The notes below the pieces were generated by a model. The model was not told the DNA's origin. It ran no database searches and saw only the letters and a program-made list of their open reading frames with translations. A program made the position numbers and the translations under genes. This document shows, piece after piece, positions 51,831 to 63,136 of a stretch of DNA of 64,000 bases. Position 1 is the first letter of the stretch, and each line of letters starts with the position of its first letter. The DNA lies in assembly GCF_015594725.1 (NCBI RefSeq), contig NZ_JADNRC010000003.1, positions 242,089 through 306,088 of the forward strand, written 5' to 3'. This DNA comes from Flavobacterium sp. ALJ2. GTDB taxonomy: Bacteria; Bacteroidota; Bacteroidia; Flavobacteriales; Flavobacteriaceae.

Positions 51831-53054
51831 TTAAACTGCTGCCGCAACTTCTTGTGGCAACGGAATTTGATTTTTAAGAAGATCTTCGAATGTTTCGGCT
51901 TGACGAATTAATATTCCTTGACCTTTCATCCATAAAACTTCGGCTGGTTTGTATCTTGAATTGTAGTTTGAAGCCATTGAGAAACAATATGCACCTGCAT
52001 TTCTGAAAGATAAAATATCACCTTCGGTAATTTGTGCAATTCTACGGTTGTTAGCAAACGTATCTGTTTCGCAAATGTATCCTACTACTGAATAAAAACG
52101 CTCTTTTCCTTTTGGATTTGAGATGTTTTCGATATGGTGAGAAGAACCATATAACATTGGACGAATTAAGTGATTAAAACCACTATCGATTCCAGCAAAA
52201 ACAGTTGATGTTGTTTGTTTTACAACATTTACTTTTGCTAAAAAGAATCCTGCTTCACTCACTAAAAATTTACCTGGTTCGAAAATCAAGGTTAAATCTT
52301 TACCATATTCTGCACAGAAAGAATTGAATCTTTTTGATAATTTCTTACCTAATTCTTCAATATCCGTTTCGATATCATCTTTTTTGTACGGCACTTTAAA
52401 ACCACTTCCAAAATCCAAAAACTCTAAATTTTTGAAGTTTTTAGCTGTATCGAATAAGATTTCTGCAGCATACAAGAATACTTCGATATCCAAAATATCA
52501 GATCCTGTGTGCATGTGAATTCCCACAATGCTCATTTTTGTATTTTCAACAATTCGCAATAAATGCGGTATTTGATGTACCGAAATTCCGAATTTACTAT
52601 CAATATGTCCTACAGAAATATTTGCATTTCCTCCTGCCATTACATGCGGATTAATACGAATACAAACTGGTGTATTTGGATATTTAGTTCCGAATTGCTC
52701 CAGAATAGATAAATTGTCGATGTTTATTTGCACACCCATTGCAGCCACTTCTTCAATTTCTTCTAAAGAAACTCCATTTGGTGTATAAAAAATTCTTTCA
52801 GGCTCATATCCAGCATGAAGTCCTAATAATACTTCCTGAATAGATACTGTGTCTAACCCAGACCCCATATCCTTTAACAACTGAAGTATGGCAACATTCG
52901 ACAAAGCCTTCATGGCATAGTTAATTCTAAGATGTTCTACTTTAGAGAACGCTTTAGTTAACCTGTTGTATTGTGATTGGATTTTTTCAGCATCATACAC
53001 ATATAATGGACTTCCAAATTGGTCTGCTAATTGCAGTAAATCTTTTGATTGCAT
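51831..53054 (-). CDS. lysA: Diaminopimelate decarboxylase
   Basis: LysA makes lysine from meso-diaminopimelate with pyridoxal phosphate. From the ATG at 53054 it has 407 residues. The PLP lysine is Lys49 in NYAMKALSN. Other marks are VGIHMHTGSDI, LDFGSGFKVPY, EPGKFLVSEAGFFLAKV and the C-terminal GAYCFSMASNYNSRYKPAEV, which carries the substrate-side Tyr. The frame can be drawn back to 53123, but a promoter box (TTG-N20-TAAATTTG, 53072-53102) lies in that stretch, so Met at 53054 is correct. It is leftward, with its own terminator. Confidence 0.95.
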   Translation of the reverse strand: MQSKDLLQLADQFGSPLYVYDAEKIQSQYNRLTKAFSKVEHLRINYAMKALSNVAILQLLKDMGSGLDTVSIQEVLLGLHAGYEPERIFYTPNGVSLEEIEEVAAMGVQINIDNLSILEQFGTKYPNTPVCIRINPHVMAGGNANISVGHIDSKFGISVHQIPHLLRIVENTKMSIVGIHMHTGSDILDIEVFLYAAEILFDTAKNFKNLEFLDFGSGFKVPYKKDDIETDIEELGKKLSKRFNSFCAEYGKDLTLIFEPGKFLVSEAGFFLAKVNVVKQTTSTVFAGIDSGFNHLIRPMLYGSSHHIENISNPKGKERFYSVVGYICETDTFANNRRIAQITEGDILSFRNAGAYCFSMASNYNSRYKPAEVLWMKGQGILIRQAETFEDLLKNQIPLPQEVAAAV

Positions 53055-53071
53055 TGTTAAACTATTTTTGA

Positions 53072-53102
53072 CAAATTTATTACTCTTTTGTATACCCACC
53101 AA
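53072..53102 (-). promoter_or_regulatory. lysA promoter (TTG-N20-TAAATTTG)
   Basis: On the minus strand TTG at 53100-53102 is followed after 20 bases by TAAATTTG at 53072-53079. The leader to the ATG at 53054 would be about 10-12 bases. Confidence 0.6.
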
Positions 53103-53185
53103 TAAAATGTAAAATAATAACAAATTATAACAATTTGTTTAAAATCAAACAAATTATACGTTATTTTAAATTTATATAAAAATAG

Positions 53186-53221
53186 TAAAAACCCCTGAAT
53201 AAATAATATTTAGGGGTTTTA
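53186..53221 (-). terminator. gltD terminator
   Basis: On the minus strand AAAACCCCT and AGGGGTTTT pair around 18 AT-rich bases and lead into T. It lies 20 bases after the gltD stop. Confidence 0.85.
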
Positions 53222-53241
53222 TTGTTGTGTTGTTTGTTGGT

Positions 53242-54696
53242 TTATAGACTTGGCAAGTCTCCGCTTCCTTTTGTTGGTAAATTTGTAGATCCCATTAAAT
53301 ATAAATCTACTTCTCTTGCAGCCTCACGACCTTCGGAGATTGCCCAAACAATTAAGGATTGTCCTCTGCGCATATCACCAGCTGTAAAAATATGGGGAAC
53401 ATTTGTTTGATAATTTGTCGCTTTGTAATTGCTTCTCATATCCAACTGTAACCCTAATTGATCGCTTAATGTTTTTTCTGGTCCTGTAAATCCAAGCGCT
53501 AATAATGCAAGATCACATGGCCAAATTTTCTCTGAACCTTCTTTTTCTATAAGTTCTGGTCGTTGTCCTGCTGTCATTTTCCAAGCTACTTCAACAGTTT
53601 TCAAACCTACTAATTCTCCTTTTTCGTTTGCAAGAAACTCTTTGGTATTAATTAACCAGTTTCTGTCACAACCTTCTTCATGAGATGATGATGTTTTAAG
53701 TTGCAACGGCCAAAATGGCCAAGGTGTAGTTTCGCTTCTTCCAACTGGTGGTTTAGGTAAAATCTCAAAATTAGTAACCGATTTTGCTCCATGTCTGTTA
53801 GAAGTCCCGATACAATCTGATCCTGTATCTCCACCTCCAATAACAATTACATCTTTACCAGTTGCTTTTATTTGATTAGGAATTTCTTCACCAAATAAAA
53901 CTTTTGTTTGTTGTGTTAAGAAATCCATTGCCTGAACAACTCCTTTACTTTCGATTCCTTTTGTTGGCAAGCTTCTTCTTTCGGTAGCTCCTCCACATAA
54001 AACAATTGAGTCGAATGCATTTAGTTCGTCGATGCTGTAATTAACTCCAACATTTACATTGGTTTTAAAAACAATTCCTTCGGCTTCTAATATTACTACA
54101 CGTCTGTCGATAATTCCTTTTTCTAATTTAAAATTAGGAATCCCATAACGCAATAATCCACCAATTGCATTGTCTCTTTCAAAAACTGTAACTGTATGCC
54201 CAGCTCTGTTTAATTGTTGTGCCGCTGCTAAACCTGCAGGACCTGAACCAATAACCGCCACTGTTTTTCCTGTTCTCTTTTTTGGAGGTTGTGGTTTAAT
54301 CCAACCTTCAGCAAAACCTCTTTCGATAATATTTTTTTCAATATTTTCAATCGCAACAGGTTCTTTGATAATTCCTAACACACATGATTTCTCACATGGT
54401 GCTGGACATAATCGACCTGTAAATTCTGGAAAGTTATTTGTTGATTGCAAAATTTTTAATGCACTCTCCCACTCTTCCTGATGTACCATGTCGTTAAAGT
54501 CCGGGATTAAATTCCCTAACGGACAAGCACTGTGGCAAAACGGAATACCGCAATCCATACATCTTGAACCTTGTTCTTTAATCTTATCTTTTTCTAAGGT
54601 TATCGTAAACTCATTATAGTTTGACACACGTTCCTTAACAGCAATATTACTTTCGTCTGCTCTATTATATTCTTTAAATCCACCTATTTTACCCAT
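53242..54696 (-). CDS. gltD: Glutamate synthase small subunit
   Basis: GltD is the NADPH-oxidising subunit of glutamate synthase, which passes electrons to GltB. From the ATG at 54696 it has 484 residues. The N-terminal iron-sulphur region has SRCMDCGIPFCHSACPLGN and the second Cys group FTGRLCPAPCEKSCVLGI. The first dinucleotide site is VAVIGSGPAGLAAAQQL and the second VIVIGGGDTGSDCIG. The ending GQSLIVWAISEGREAAREVD is typical (landmark AISEGREAAREVD). The frame extends to 54717, but Met8 is the family start. It is downstream of gltB, with a repeat-bearing 167-base gap. Confidence 0.96.
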   Translation of the reverse strand: MGKIGGFKEYNRADESNIAVKERVSNYNEFTITLEKDKIKEQGSRCMDCGIPFCHSACPLGNLIPDFNDMVHQEEWESALKILQSTNNFPEFTGRLCPAPCEKSCVLGIIKEPVAIENIEKNIIERGFAEGWIKPQPPKKRTGKTVAVIGSGPAGLAAAQQLNRAGHTVTVFERDNAIGGLLRYGIPNFKLEKGIIDRRVVILEAEGIVFKTNVNVGVNYSIDELNAFDSIVLCGGATERRSLPTKGIESKGVVQAMDFLTQQTKVLFGEEIPNQIKATGKDVIVIGGGDTGSDCIGTSNRHGAKSVTNFEILPKPPVGRSETTPWPFWPLQLKTSSSHEEGCDRNWLINTKEFLANEKGELVGLKTVEVAWKMTAGQRPELIEKEGSEKIWPCDLALLALGFTGPEKTLSDQLGLQLDMRSNYKATNYQTNVPHIFTAGDMRRGQSLIVWAISEGREAAREVDLYLMGSTNLPTKGSGDLPSL

Positions 54697-54752
54697 GACT
54701 TTTCTATTAAATTTCAAATGATAAATTCTGATTTTTTAAGTTCCAAATTTTT

Positions 54753-54812
54753 AACCGCAAAGTGCACAAGGCTTTTTTATTTCCTTGAGAAACGCAAAGT
54801 TCACAAAGCTTT
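54753..54812. repeat. GCAAAGTTCACAAAG-type repeat pair between gltD and gltB
   Basis: AACCGCAAAGTGCACAAGGCTT (as about 54753-54774) and AACGCAAAGTTCACAAAGCTTT (as about 54791-54812) are two versions of one word, lying in the 167-bp gap between the two subunit genes. The word resembles the CGCAAAGTTCGCAAAG-type repeats that I recall from Bacteroidota intergenic DNA. Confidence 0.6.
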
Positions 54813-54863
54813 GAGGTTAAAATTTTAATAATCTGAACTCTAAATTCTAAATTCTAAAATCAT

Positions 54864-57800
54864 TTAATCTGCTATTAGTTCTTCTATTTTCTTTTCTTCA
54901 GCTATTCTTTGTAATGCCTTTTTATAATCTGTTGGCATTACTTTGATGAAATGTTCCTGTTCGTTTTCCCAGTCTGCCAAAAGTCTTTTTGCTAATGGGC
55001 TATTTGTATACAACGAGTGGTTTTTTATCAAACGTCTTAACTTAATAACATCTTCTTCTTCCATTGGGTCGAATGCAACCATTTCCATATTACATAAAGT
55101 AGAATCGAATTTTTTATTCTTGTCGTAAACGTAAGCAACACCACCGCTCATACCAGCCGCAAAATTTCTTCCGGTTTTACCCAAAATAACTACAGTTCCT
55201 CCAGTCATGTATTCGCAACCGTGATCTCCAATTCCTTCCACAACTGCTGTTGCTCCAGAATTCCTTACACAGAAACGTTCTCCGGCCATACCATTAATGT
55301 ATGCTTCACCAGTAATAGCTCCATAAAGAGCAACGTTACCAATAATAATATTCTCCTCAGGCTTGAATGTGGCAGTTGGCGGAACTTTAATAATCAGTTT
55401 TCCTCCAGAAAGTCCTTTTCCTAAATAATCATTACAGTTTCCGTGAATTTTAAATGACAATCCATTAGTAGCAAATGCTCCAAAACTTTGTCCTGCAGAA
55501 CCTTCGAAATCAACTAATATAGTATCTTCTGGTAATCCTTGTGCACCATATATTTTAGAGATTTCATTACTTAAAATTGCACCTACTGAACGGTCTGTAT
55601 TCTTGATTTTAAAAGTAACTCTTGTTTTCTCTTTTCTATAAATAGATGGTATTGCTTCTTTTATAATTGCAAAATCCAATACGTTTTCTAATGCGTGATC
55701 TTGTGTAGTTGTATTGTGATTCGGAACCGTTTTTGCTTTCTCAGGTTTGTAAAGAATCGAAGACAAGTCTAATCCATTTGCTTTATAATGCTTGATAGCT
55801 TTGTTCACATTTAATTTTTGTGATTGACCCACCATTTCTTTCAACGTTCTAAATCCTAATTGTGCCATGATTTCTCTTAACTCTTCGGCAATAAAATACA
55901 TGAAGTTAATTACATGCTCTGGTGTTCCTTTGAAATTTTTTCTTAATTCTGGATCCTGTGTAGCAATACCAACTGGACATGTATTTAAGTGACAAGCTCT
56001 CATCATGATACATCCAGAAGCTACAAGTGGTGCTGTCGCAAAACCAAATTCTTCAGCTCCCAATAAAGCTGCAATAGCTACGTCACGACCTGTTTTTAAT
56101 TGACCATCACACTCTAAAACTACACGACTTCTTAAATCATTTAAGATTAAAGTTTGTTGTGCTTCGGCCAAACCAAGTTCCCAAGGAATACCTGTATGTT
56201 GCAAAGATGTTAATGGTGCAGCACCAGTTCCTCCGTCATAACCAGAAATCAAAATCACATCGGCTTTTGCTTTAGCAACACCAGCAGCAATTGTTCCAAC
56301 TCCAACTTCTGAAACTAATTTTACGTTTACACGTGCTTCACGATTAGCATTTTTTAAATCAAAAATCAATTGAGATAAATCTTCAATAGAATAAATATCG
56401 TGGTGAGGTGGTGGAGAAATAAGTCCTACATAAGGTGTTGAATTTCTTGTTTCTGCAATCCAAGGCACTACTTTCTCACCCGGTAATTGCCCTCCCTCTC
56501 CAGGTTTTGCACCTTGAGCCATTTTAATTTGAATCTCTTTAGCATTTGTCAGGTAATTGATTGAAACACCAAATCTTCCTGACGCTACTTGCTTGATAGC
56601 ACTATTTCTAGAATCTCCGTTAATTTCTTTCTGGAAACGTTTTGGATCTTCTCCACCTTCTCCTGAATTACTTTTTCCTCCAATTCTATTCATAGCAATT
56701 GCCAAATTCTCATGTGCTTCACTACTAATAGATCCATAAGACATTGCTCCAGTTTTGAATTTTTTTACAATTTCTGTCCAAGGTTCTACTTCATCAATAG
56801 AAATTGGATCCAAATTATTAAATTCAAATAAACCTCTAATTGTCATAAGGTTTGAGCTTTGCTCATTGACCATATCAGAGTACTCTTTATAACTTTCAGG
56901 GCTGTTTAAACGAACTGCTTGTTGCAATTTCGCAATTGTAGTTGGATTAAACATGTGTTTTTCTCCTGACCTTCTCCATCTGTAAATTCCTCCAATTTCT
57001 AATGGCAATAAATTAGCAATTTTAGAATTTGGAAATGCTTTTTGATATCTTTTCTTAACTTCTTTTTCAATTTCCATCAAACCGATTCCTTCAATTCGAG
57101 ATGGTGTATACGGGAAATATTTAGTTGAAAAAGTTTTATTTAATCCTAAGATTTCAAAAATTTGCGCAGCTCTATACGAATGTAATGTAGAGATACCTAT
57201 TTTATTCATAATCTTAAGAATCCCTTTAGCAATGGCTTTATTATAATTTGCAATAGCATAATCTGCTTTTACTCCTGTAATAAAACCTTGCTCAACCTGA
57301 TTATGAATAATTTCATTTACCATATAAGGATTGATAGCACTAGCGCCATATCCAAACAATAAAGCAAAATGATGTGGTTCGCGAGGTTCTGCTGATTCGA
57401 TTATAATCCCGAATTTAGAACGTACCTGTAAAATATTCAATGAATGGTGAACATAAGAACAAGCCAATAACATTGGTATTGGCGCCAGTTCTTTGCTTAC
57501 TCCTCTATCTGAAAGAATAATAATATTATGTCCTTCGTTTACAGCTTTGTAAGTTGCCTGAACACATTTTTCTAAAGCACGTTCTAACCCATTTACTCCT
57601 TTTTCTATTTTATATAAAGTAGAAATAGTTGCTGTTTTAAAATCGGCGTGATCTATATTTTTAATTTTATCTAAATCCTCTTTAGAGATAACTGGATTTT
57701 GGATTTTTAATTTTTTACATTGTTTTGATTCAATTTCGAAAATATTAAAATCGCCTCCAACTGCTAAACTGATATCTGTAATGATCTCTTCACGAATACC

Positions 57801-59381
57801 ATCCAAAGGCGGATTAGTTACCTGAGCAAATAATTGTTTGAAGTAATTATATAATAACTGTGGTTGCTCAGACAAAACTGCTAATGGCGTATCATTACCC
57901 ATTGAGCTGATCGCTTCTGCACCCAGAGACCCCATTGGATTAATTATTGTTTTTAAATCTTCGATTGTATAACCAAATAATCGTTGTCTTGTTTCAAAAT
58001 CAATACTTTCTACGGGAGTTGGATTATTAGTATATGGTACTTTTGCTAATGGCAACAAATTTTCGTTAAGCCATTCTTTATAAGGTCGTTTTGTTACAAT
58101 AGCATTTTTAATCTCTTCATCCTCAATAATACGACCTGCATTCATATCAACCAAGAACATTTTCCCTGGCTCTAAACGACCGTGTTGCACTACATCTTCT
58201 GGATTAACATCAAGAACTCCGATCTCTGATGACATGATTACGAAACCACTTTTTGTTAATGTATAACGAGAAGGTCGTAATCCATTTCTATCAAGTAGGG
58301 CACCAATTACATTTCCATCAGTAAACGGAATTGAAGCCGGTCCATCCCAAGGTTCCATGATGCAAGCATTGTATTCATAAAATGCTTTTTTATCTTCTGA
58401 CATTGTTTGATGTTTCTCCCAAGCCTCTGGCACAACCATCATCATTGCTTCTGGTAGCGATCTTCCTGTCATTAACAGTAATTCAACCACCATATCCATA
58501 GAAGCTGAATCTGATTTTCCTTCTAATATAATAGGAAACAATCTTTTAATATCATCTCCAAAAATATCACTTTGCATTAATTCTTCACGAGCTCTCATTC
58601 TGCTAATGTTACCACGAAGCGTATTGATTTCTCCATTGTGACACATGTATCTAAATGGCTGAGCCAACTCCCAAGAAGGGAATGTATTTGTAGAGAAACG
58701 CTGGTGTACTAATGCCAAACGCGTTACTAAATCGGTATCTTTTAAATCGATAAAATAGCCACTAATATCTTCTGGCATCAACAAACCTTTATAAATAATG
58801 GTTGTTGTAGATAAACTAGAAAAATAAAACATATGACTCTCAGAAGTTTTAGAATTTCTGACAGCATGTTCTGCTATTTTACGTGCTGCAAATAACTTCG
58901 CGTTAAATTGTTGTTCTGTTAGTTCCTGTCCATTTTTACCAACAAAAACCTGTTTAACAGTCGGTTCTTTTTCTGCCGCAATTTCTCCTAAACTATTTAC
59001 ATCAACTGGGACGTCTCTCCAGCCAAGTACAGTCAGGTTTTGTTCTCTTATGGTTGTTTCAAATGCATTAATACAAAATGCAACTTGGTTTTTACTTTTA
59101 GGTAAAAAAACCATTCCTACTCCATACTCACGTGTTTCAGGGATTTCAAAATCACAAACTTTCTTAAAAAAATCATGTGGGATATCAAATAAAATTCCAG
59201 CACCGTCTCCAGTTCTTCCATCAGAACTAACTGCACCACGATGTTCCAATTTTATTAAGATATCCAATGCTTTATGAATGATGTCATTAGACTTAATACC
59301 ATTCAAATTACAAATAAATCCTGCACCACAATTGTCGTGTTCAAATTCGGGCAGATATAGCCCTTGTTCTTTAACTTTCAT
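54864..59381 (-). CDS. gltB: Glutamate synthase large subunit
   Basis: GltB makes two glutamates from glutamine and 2-oxoglutarate. From the ATG at 59381 it has 1505 residues. A 17-residue propeptide is followed by Cys18 ([10 protein letters not shown]), the N-terminal nucleophile of the glutaminase domain. The central and synthase domains follow, with [35 protein letters not shown] (landmarks), [13 protein letters not shown], and the iron-sulphur Cys group [24 protein letters not shown] (landmark [13 protein letters not shown]). The C-terminal GXGXG-type beta-helix repeats ([30 protein letters not shown]) are present. The upstream frame to 59423 is not needed. It precedes gltD, and both supply nitrogen assimilation. 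Confidence 0.97.
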   Translation of the reverse strand: MKVKEQGLYLPEFEHDNCGAGFICNLNGIKSNDIIHKALDILIKLEHRGAVSSDGRTGDGAGILFDIPHDFFKKVCDFEIPETREYGVGMVFLPKSKNQVAFCINAFETTIREQNLTVLGWRDVPVDVNSLGEIAAEKEPTVKQVFVGKNGQELTEQQFNAKLFAARKIAEHAVRNSKTSESHMFYFSSLSTTTIIYKGLLMPEDISGYFIDLKDTDLVTRLALVHQRFSTNTFPSWELAQPFRYMCHNGEINTLRGNISRMRAREELMQSDIFGDDIKRLFPIILEGKSDSASMDMVVELLLMTGRSLPEAMMMVVPEAWEKHQTMSEDKKAFYEYNACIMEPWDGPASIPFTDGNVIGALLDRNGLRPSRYTLTKSGFVIMSSEIGVLDVNPEDVVQHGRLEPGKMFLVDMNAGRIIEDEEIKNAIVTKRPYKEWLNENLLPLAKVPYTNNPTPVESIDFETRQRLFGYTIEDLKTIINPMGSLGAEAISSMGNDTPLAVLSEQPQLLYNYFKQLFAQVTNPPLDGIREEIITDISLAVGGDFNIFEIESKQCKKLKIQNPVISKEDLDKIKNIDHADFKTATISTLYKIEKGVNGLERALEKCVQATYKAVNEGHNIIILSDRGVSKELAPIPMLLACSYVHHSLNILQVRSKFGIIIESAEPREPHHFALLFGYGASAINPYMVNEIIHNQVEQGFITGVKADYAIANYNKAIAKGILKIMNKIGISTLHSYRAAQIFEILGLNKTFSTKYFPYTPSRIEGIGLMEIEKEVKKRYQKAFPNSKIANLLPLEIGGIYRWRRSGEKHMFNPTTIAKLQQAVRLNSPESYKEYSDMVNEQSSNLMTIRGLFEFNNLDPISIDEVEPWTEIVKKFKTGAMSYGSISSEAHENLAIAMNRIGGKSNSGEGGEDPKRFQKEINGDSRNSAIKQVASGRFGVSINYLTNAKEIQIKMAQGAKPGEGGQLPGEKVVPWIAETRNSTPYVGLISPPPHHDIYSIEDLSQLIFDLKNANREARVNVKLVSEVGVGTIAAGVAKAKADVILISGYDGGTGAAPLTSLQHTGIPWELGLAEAQQTLILNDLRSRVVLECDGQLKTGRDVAIAALLGAEEFGFATAPLVASGCIMMRACHLNTCPVGIATQDPELRKNFKGTPEHVINFMYFIAEELREIMAQLGFRTLKEMVGQSQKLNVNKAIKHYKANGLDLSSILYKPEKAKTVPNHNTTTQDHALENVLDFAIIKEAIPSIYRKEKTRVTFKIKNTDRSVGAILSNEISKIYGAQGLPEDTILVDFEGSAGQSFGAFATNGLSFKIHGNCNDYLGKGLSGGKLIIKVPPTATFKPEENIIIGNVALYGAITGEAYINGMAGERFCVRNSGATAVVEGIGDHGCEYMTGGTVVILGKTGRNFAAGMSGGVAYVYDKNKKFDSTLCNMEMVAFDPMEEEDVIKLRRLIKNHSLYTNSPLAKRLLADWENEQEHFIKVMPTDYKKALQRIAEEKKIEELIAD

Positions 59382-59740
59382 TCTTGATATTTTTTTTACA
59401 AAAATAAAGATTCCATTAAACATAATGCACCAAATAATCCATATCCCTTACATTTTTATAGTAATATTAGAATAACAATTATAAATTATCAATAACACTA
59501 TTTAAACTACCCCGAATTGATAAAATCATAATCCAAATTTCATTTTTAGAAACAAAACCTTCGTTATACAAAAAAATATATACTATTTTATGTTAAATCT
59601 CAAACGATATAGTGTCTTTAAATTAACATTCCTTACATATTTATTTAACTTAAAATTCTAATTAATTATAAAGAAATCGTAAAGTAAAATAAGTCTTGCT
59701 TTTTATTCCAAAAAGATTTCTTTTTGAAGTTCATTTTTGC

Positions 59741-59748
59741 TATTTTTG
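59741..59748 (+). promoter_or_regulatory. sucC -7 box (TATTTTTG)
   Basis: TATTTTTG matches TAnnTTTG and ends 48 bases before the sucC ATG. It overlaps the region of an upstream in-frame start (59737), ruling that start out. Confidence 0.65.
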
Positions 59749-59759
59749 TGGCACTTTTA

Positions 59760-59778
59760 TTCTGAAATTAATTCAGAA
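59760..59778 (+). promoter_or_regulatory. Hairpin in the sucC leader
   Basis: TTCTGAA (59760-59766) and TTCAGAA (59772-59778) pair around ATTAA in the mRNA leader, 18 bases before the ATG. The effect is unknown. Confidence 0.35.
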
Positions 59779-59796
59779 CCAGACAAATTCTATATT

Positions 59797-60990
59797 ATGA
59801 ACATACACGAATATCAAGGAAAAGAAATTTTAGCTAGTTACGGAGTACGCATTCAACGCGGAATTGTGGCTAATAATGCGGTTGAAGCTGTGGCTGCTGC
59901 AAAACAATTAACTGCTGAGACTGGTACAGGATGGCACGTTATTAAAGCACAAATTCACGCAGGTGGACGTGGAAAAGGTGGCGGAGTTAAATTGGCTAAA
60001 AACTTACAACAAGTTGAAGAAATAGCGGAGCAAATCATCGGAATGCAATTGATTACACCTCAAACTTCTGCTGAGGGTAAAAAAGTAAATAAAATTTTAG
60101 TTGCTGAAGATGTTTACTATCCTGGCGAAAGTGAAACTTCTGAATTCTACGTTTCTGTTTTATTGAATAGAGGTACAGGTCGTAACATGATTATGTATTC
60201 TACTGAAGGAGGAATGGATATTGAAGAAGTTGCTGAACATACACCACATTTAATTTTTACAGAAGAAGTTGATCCATCTGTAGGATTACAAGGTTTTCAA
60301 GCAAGAAGAATTGCCTTTAACTTAGGTCTTTCTGGAAATGCTTTTAAAGAAATGGTTAAATTCATTGACTCATTATACAATGCATATATTGGTTCTGATG
60401 CTTCTATGTTTGAAATCAACCCAGTATTAAAAACATCTGATAATAAAATCATGGCTGTTGATGCTAAGGTAAATATCGATGATAATGCACTATACAGACA
60501 ACCAAAATATGCTGAAATGCGTGATATTCGTGAGGAGAACCCAATCGAAGTTGAAGCAAAAGAAGTAGGTTTAAACTATGTAGATCTTGACGGTACTGTA
60601 GGATGTATGGTAAATGGTGCAGGATTAGCAATGGCAACTATGGATTTAATTAAGTATGCTGGTTTCGAACCTGCAAACTTCCTTGACGTAGGTGGTACTG
60701 CTGACGCTAAGCGTGTTGAAACTGCTTTCCGTATCATCTTAAAAGATCCTAACGTAAAAGCTATCTTGATTAACATCTTTGGAGGAATCGTTCGTTGTGA
60801 CCGTGTAGCTCAAGGAGTTGTAGATGCTTACAAAAACATGGGAGACGCTATTAAAGTGCCAATCATTGTTCGTTTACAAGGTACAAATGCTGCTATTGCA
60901 AAAGAACTAATTGATAACTCTGGTATGCCAATTTTATCAGCTGTAGAATTTCAAGAAGCTGCTGACCAAGTTAAAGCTGCACTTTCTTAA
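59797..60990 (+). CDS. sucC: Succinyl-CoA synthetase beta subunit
   Basis: SucC is the nucleotide-binding beta subunit of succinyl-CoA ligase in the TCA cycle. From the ATG at 59797 it has 397 residues. The ATP-grasp domain begins [17 protein letters not shown], with [18 protein letters not shown] near 46-63. The CoA-ligase domain shows [39 protein letters not shown] and [18 protein letters not shown]. The ending [15 protein letters not shown] is standard. The alpha-subunit gene is not in the window. Its promoter lies inside the longer possible frame, and a two-way terminator follows. Confidence 0.97.
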   Translation: MNIHEYQGKEILASYGVRIQRGIVANNAVEAVAAAKQLTAETGTGWHVIKAQIHAGGRGKGGGVKLAKNLQQVEEIAEQIIGMQLITPQTSAEGKKVNKILVAEDVYYPGESETSEFYVSVLLNRGTGRNMIMYSTEGGMDIEEVAEHTPHLIFTEEVDPSVGLQGFQARRIAFNLGLSGNAFKEMVKFIDSLYNAYIGSDASMFEINPVLKTSDNKIMAVDAKVNIDDNALYRQPKYAEMRDIREENPIEVEAKEVGLNYVDLDGTVGCMVNGAGLAMATMDLIKYAGFEPANFLDVGGTADAKRVETAFRIILKDPNVKAILINIFGGIVRCDRVAQGVVDAYKNMGDAIKVPIIVRLQGTNAAIAKELIDNSGMPILSAVEFQEAADQVKAALS

Positions 60991-61014
60991 TTATCTAAGA
61001 AAACAATTACATAC

Positions 61015-61047
61015 AAAAAATCCTAAGCTTATGCTTAGGATTTTTTT
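61015..61047. terminator. Two-way terminator after sucC
   Basis: AAAAATCCTAAGC pairs with GCTTAGGATTTTT around TTAT, with T on both strands. It ends sucC (+), and its right edge touches the stop of the convergent gene at 61048. Confidence 0.92.
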
Positions 61048-61869
61048 TTACTTTAAACTTACGTCTAATTTTAAAATCGCAGCCAACTCTACTATTTCAA
61101 AATTAGGATCATTTTTAACAAATTCTCTTATTATTGCAGCATGACTTGCTCCCAACAAAACCATTATCTTATCATCCTTAGCTTCTGTAAGCTTTTGAAT
61201 TAAAGAATACATATAAAGATTTCTTCGATACCATTCTGAAACCAAATAGGCACCCACAAAATTGTCAACTTTACCAGCTCTATTAGCTATTCCAATATAC
61301 CATTCCTGATCAATCTTGATCGATTCTTTTGAATTCAAATCCAAAAGAAGCTTAGTTAAAGTGTATTTCGAAATTTTTTCATTTTGAGTTTTCTCATAGT
61401 TTACCATTTCTATTTCATTACTTTTTAATAAATCCAACTGATTTCCTTCTTTCATCCCTTTCAATAAACTATCATAAGGAAAAGAAGTCTCATTATAATC
61501 TATCGCAAAAAGTTTCTTATGCCCCAATTTTTTAGCGGATCTTAGTGCTAATTGCACTATTTCATCAGCCTTATTATTTAGCAAACTATCTGTGTTTTTC
61601 GCATAAAACTTATCTAGCTTATCCTGTTTCTTATAATTCCATTCTACAAAAATTTTATTCGGACCAAACGCTACAATTTTATCAGTAATATTTACCAGTT
61701 CCTTCCGACTTTTATCTGTCATAACATTAAAAGTATTGACCTTGGCAACGTCTAGTCCAGGATTTGTAAAATGGAAACTTCCAATTAATAAGATTTGCTT
61801 CTTCTTAGTTTGAGCAAAAGAACTACTAAATACAACTAAAAAGACAAACAACAAAGAGATTTTTTTCAT
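61048..61869 (-). CDS. DUF5694 exported protein (TraB/ChaN-like look)
   Basis: This 273-residue protein has a signal peptide (1-19, ending SFAQ) and the DUF5694 pattern: ILLIGSFHFTNPGLDVAKVN at the start, FGPNKIFVEWNYKKQDKL, LFAIDYNETSFPYDSL, a helical segment, GAYLVSEWYRRNLYMYSLIQKL (landmark SEWYRRNLYMYS), and MVLLGASHAAIIREF. The His residues in SFHF and ASHAA are where TraB/ChaN-like proteins have theirs. A metal-dependent hydrolase is possible but unproved. A TATTTTTG box lies 23 bases upstream. Confidence 0.85.
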   Translation of the reverse strand: MKKISLLFVFLVVFSSSFAQTKKKQILLIGSFHFTNPGLDVAKVNTFNVMTDKSRKELVNITDKIVAFGPNKIFVEWNYKKQDKLDKFYAKNTDSLLNNKADEIVQLALRSAKKLGHKKLFAIDYNETSFPYDSLLKGMKEGNQLDLLKSNEIEMVNYEKTQNEKISKYTLTKLLLDLNSKESIKIDQEWYIGIANRAGKVDNFVGAYLVSEWYRRNLYMYSLIQKLTEAKDDKIMVLLGASHAAIIREFVKNDPNFEIVELAAILKLDVSLK

Positions 61870-61892
61870 GATGATTTATTTTAAATTCATCA

Positions 61893-61900
61893 CAAAAATA
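61893..61900 (-). promoter_or_regulatory. -7 box of the DUF5694 gene
   Basis: On the minus strand TATTTTTG lies 23 bases before the ATG and matches TAnnTTTG. Confidence 0.5.
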
Positions 61901-62062
61901 AAATTGCATTTAAGAAGAATTTTTATTTTTTGACAAACAGTAAATTTCAGATTACAAACGTTTCGAATCTATCCTTAAAAATATTCATGTACTATTTTCA
62001 GCAGTTCATCCTGAGAAATAAAGGTTTTGTATAAATATAATTATCTTTCAAAGTCATAGTTG

Positions 62063-62070
62063 TATTTTTG
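62063..62070 (+). promoter_or_regulatory. -7 box of the LytS/LytTR operon
   Basis: TATTTTTG matches TAnnTTTG and ends 19 bases before the ATG at 62090. Confidence 0.6.
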
Positions 62071-62089
62071 AAATAACAAATCCCTAACT

Positions 62090-63136
62090 ATGAAGCTGAA
62101 GATTCCGTTTTACTACCATATCATTCTTTTTTTAGGATTATTTCTGCTCTTTAACCTATGGGATTTTGGAATAAACAACCAAAAATTAGAATTCATTTTC
62201 AATAAAATCTATTTTTTATTTAATGTGGGTTTTATAGGAGCAATTTTCATCGTTTATCTTCTAAATTTTTACACCTTTTGCAATTGGTTTTTGAATAAGA
62301 AAAAAATATTCCTGTATTTAATAAGCATCCCTATAACATTACTAATCTTCGCAGGGGTACGCTATCTTCTACAGGAAGTCATTATTTTTCAAATTACAGG
62401 AATTCATAATTATGCCGAAACAACAAGAAAAATAGCATACTACATTCGAGATAATTTTTTCTTTGGATTACCAGCTGTAATTTTGAGTTCTTTAATCTTT
62501 TTAATTTGGCAGTTTCAACAAACACAAAAACAAAACCAACAATTGCTCTTAGAGAATAAAAAAGCAGAATTCCAAATGCTAAAATCTCAAGTAAGTCCGC
62601 ATTTCCTATTTAACACTTTAAATTCATTTTACAGTCAGTTAATAGGTAAAGACGATGAAATAGCTTCAGATATTTTAGTATTGTCTGATTTGCTTCGCTA
62701 TGTAATAACCGAAACGGATAAAGACGAAGCTTTACTTTCAAAAGAAATTCAATTTATTAAAAACTACATCCATTTACAGCAAAAAAGATTTGAGGATCAG
62801 CTTCATTTAGATTTTTCTATAAATGGAGATTGTACTATTGAAAAGATACTTCCATCTGTTTTAATTCATTTTATTGAAAACGTTTTTAAACATGGAAAAC
62901 TGAACAATATAAATCAAAAAGCCATTATTTTAATAAATATTGATAATGATTTCCTAGAGATTTCTACCTTTAATCACTTCGTAGAAGTCGAAAATTATTC
63001 TTCAACTGGAATTGGTTTTAAAAACCTAATCAAGCGATTAGAATACACTTACGATAACAAATTCACATTAAATAAAACATCAGAAAACAATACCTTTAAA
63101 ACCTACTTAAAAATACCTTTAAAAAATAAACTATGA
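62090..63136 (+). CDS. LytS-type membrane histidine kinase
   Basis: This 348-residue kinase has four membrane helices at about 8-25, 42-62, 73-95 and 125-143. The His_kinase (LytS/YehU) core follows with the phospho-acceptor His171 in QVSPHFLFNTLNSF and the ATPase part IHFIENVFKHG and GIGFKNLIKRLEY. This is the four-helix type that is common in Bacteroidota with a LytTR partner. The stimulus cannot be told. Its stop overlaps the regulator start by ATGA, and both share the promoter box at 62063. Confidence 0.93.
   Translation: MKLKIPFYYHIILFLGLFLLFNLWDFGINNQKLEFIFNKIYFLFNVGFIGAIFIVYLLNFYTFCNWFLNKKKIFLYLISIPITLLIFAGVRYLLQEVIIFQITGIHNYAETTRKIAYYIRDNFFFGLPAVILSSLIFLIWQFQQTQKQNQQLLLENKKAEFQMLKSQVSPHFLFNTLNSFYSQLIGKDDEIASDILVLSDLLRYVITETDKDEALLSKEIQFIKNYIHLQQKRFEDQLHLDFSINGDCTIEKILPSVLIHFIENVFKHGKLNNINQKAIILINIDNDFLEISTFNHFVEVENYSSTGIGFKNLIKRLEYTYDNKFTLNKTSENNTFKTYLKIPLKNKL

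Larger units (their letters stand above)
59382..59796. other. 415-bp divergent gap between gltB and sucC
   Basis: It is AT-rich and holds no gene. A minus-strand TATTTTTG (CAAAAATA at 59399-59406) lies 17 bases before the gltB ATG and may be its -7 box. The sucC promoter and a leader hairpin are at the right end. I see nothing else in the middle 300 bases. Confidence 0.6.
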
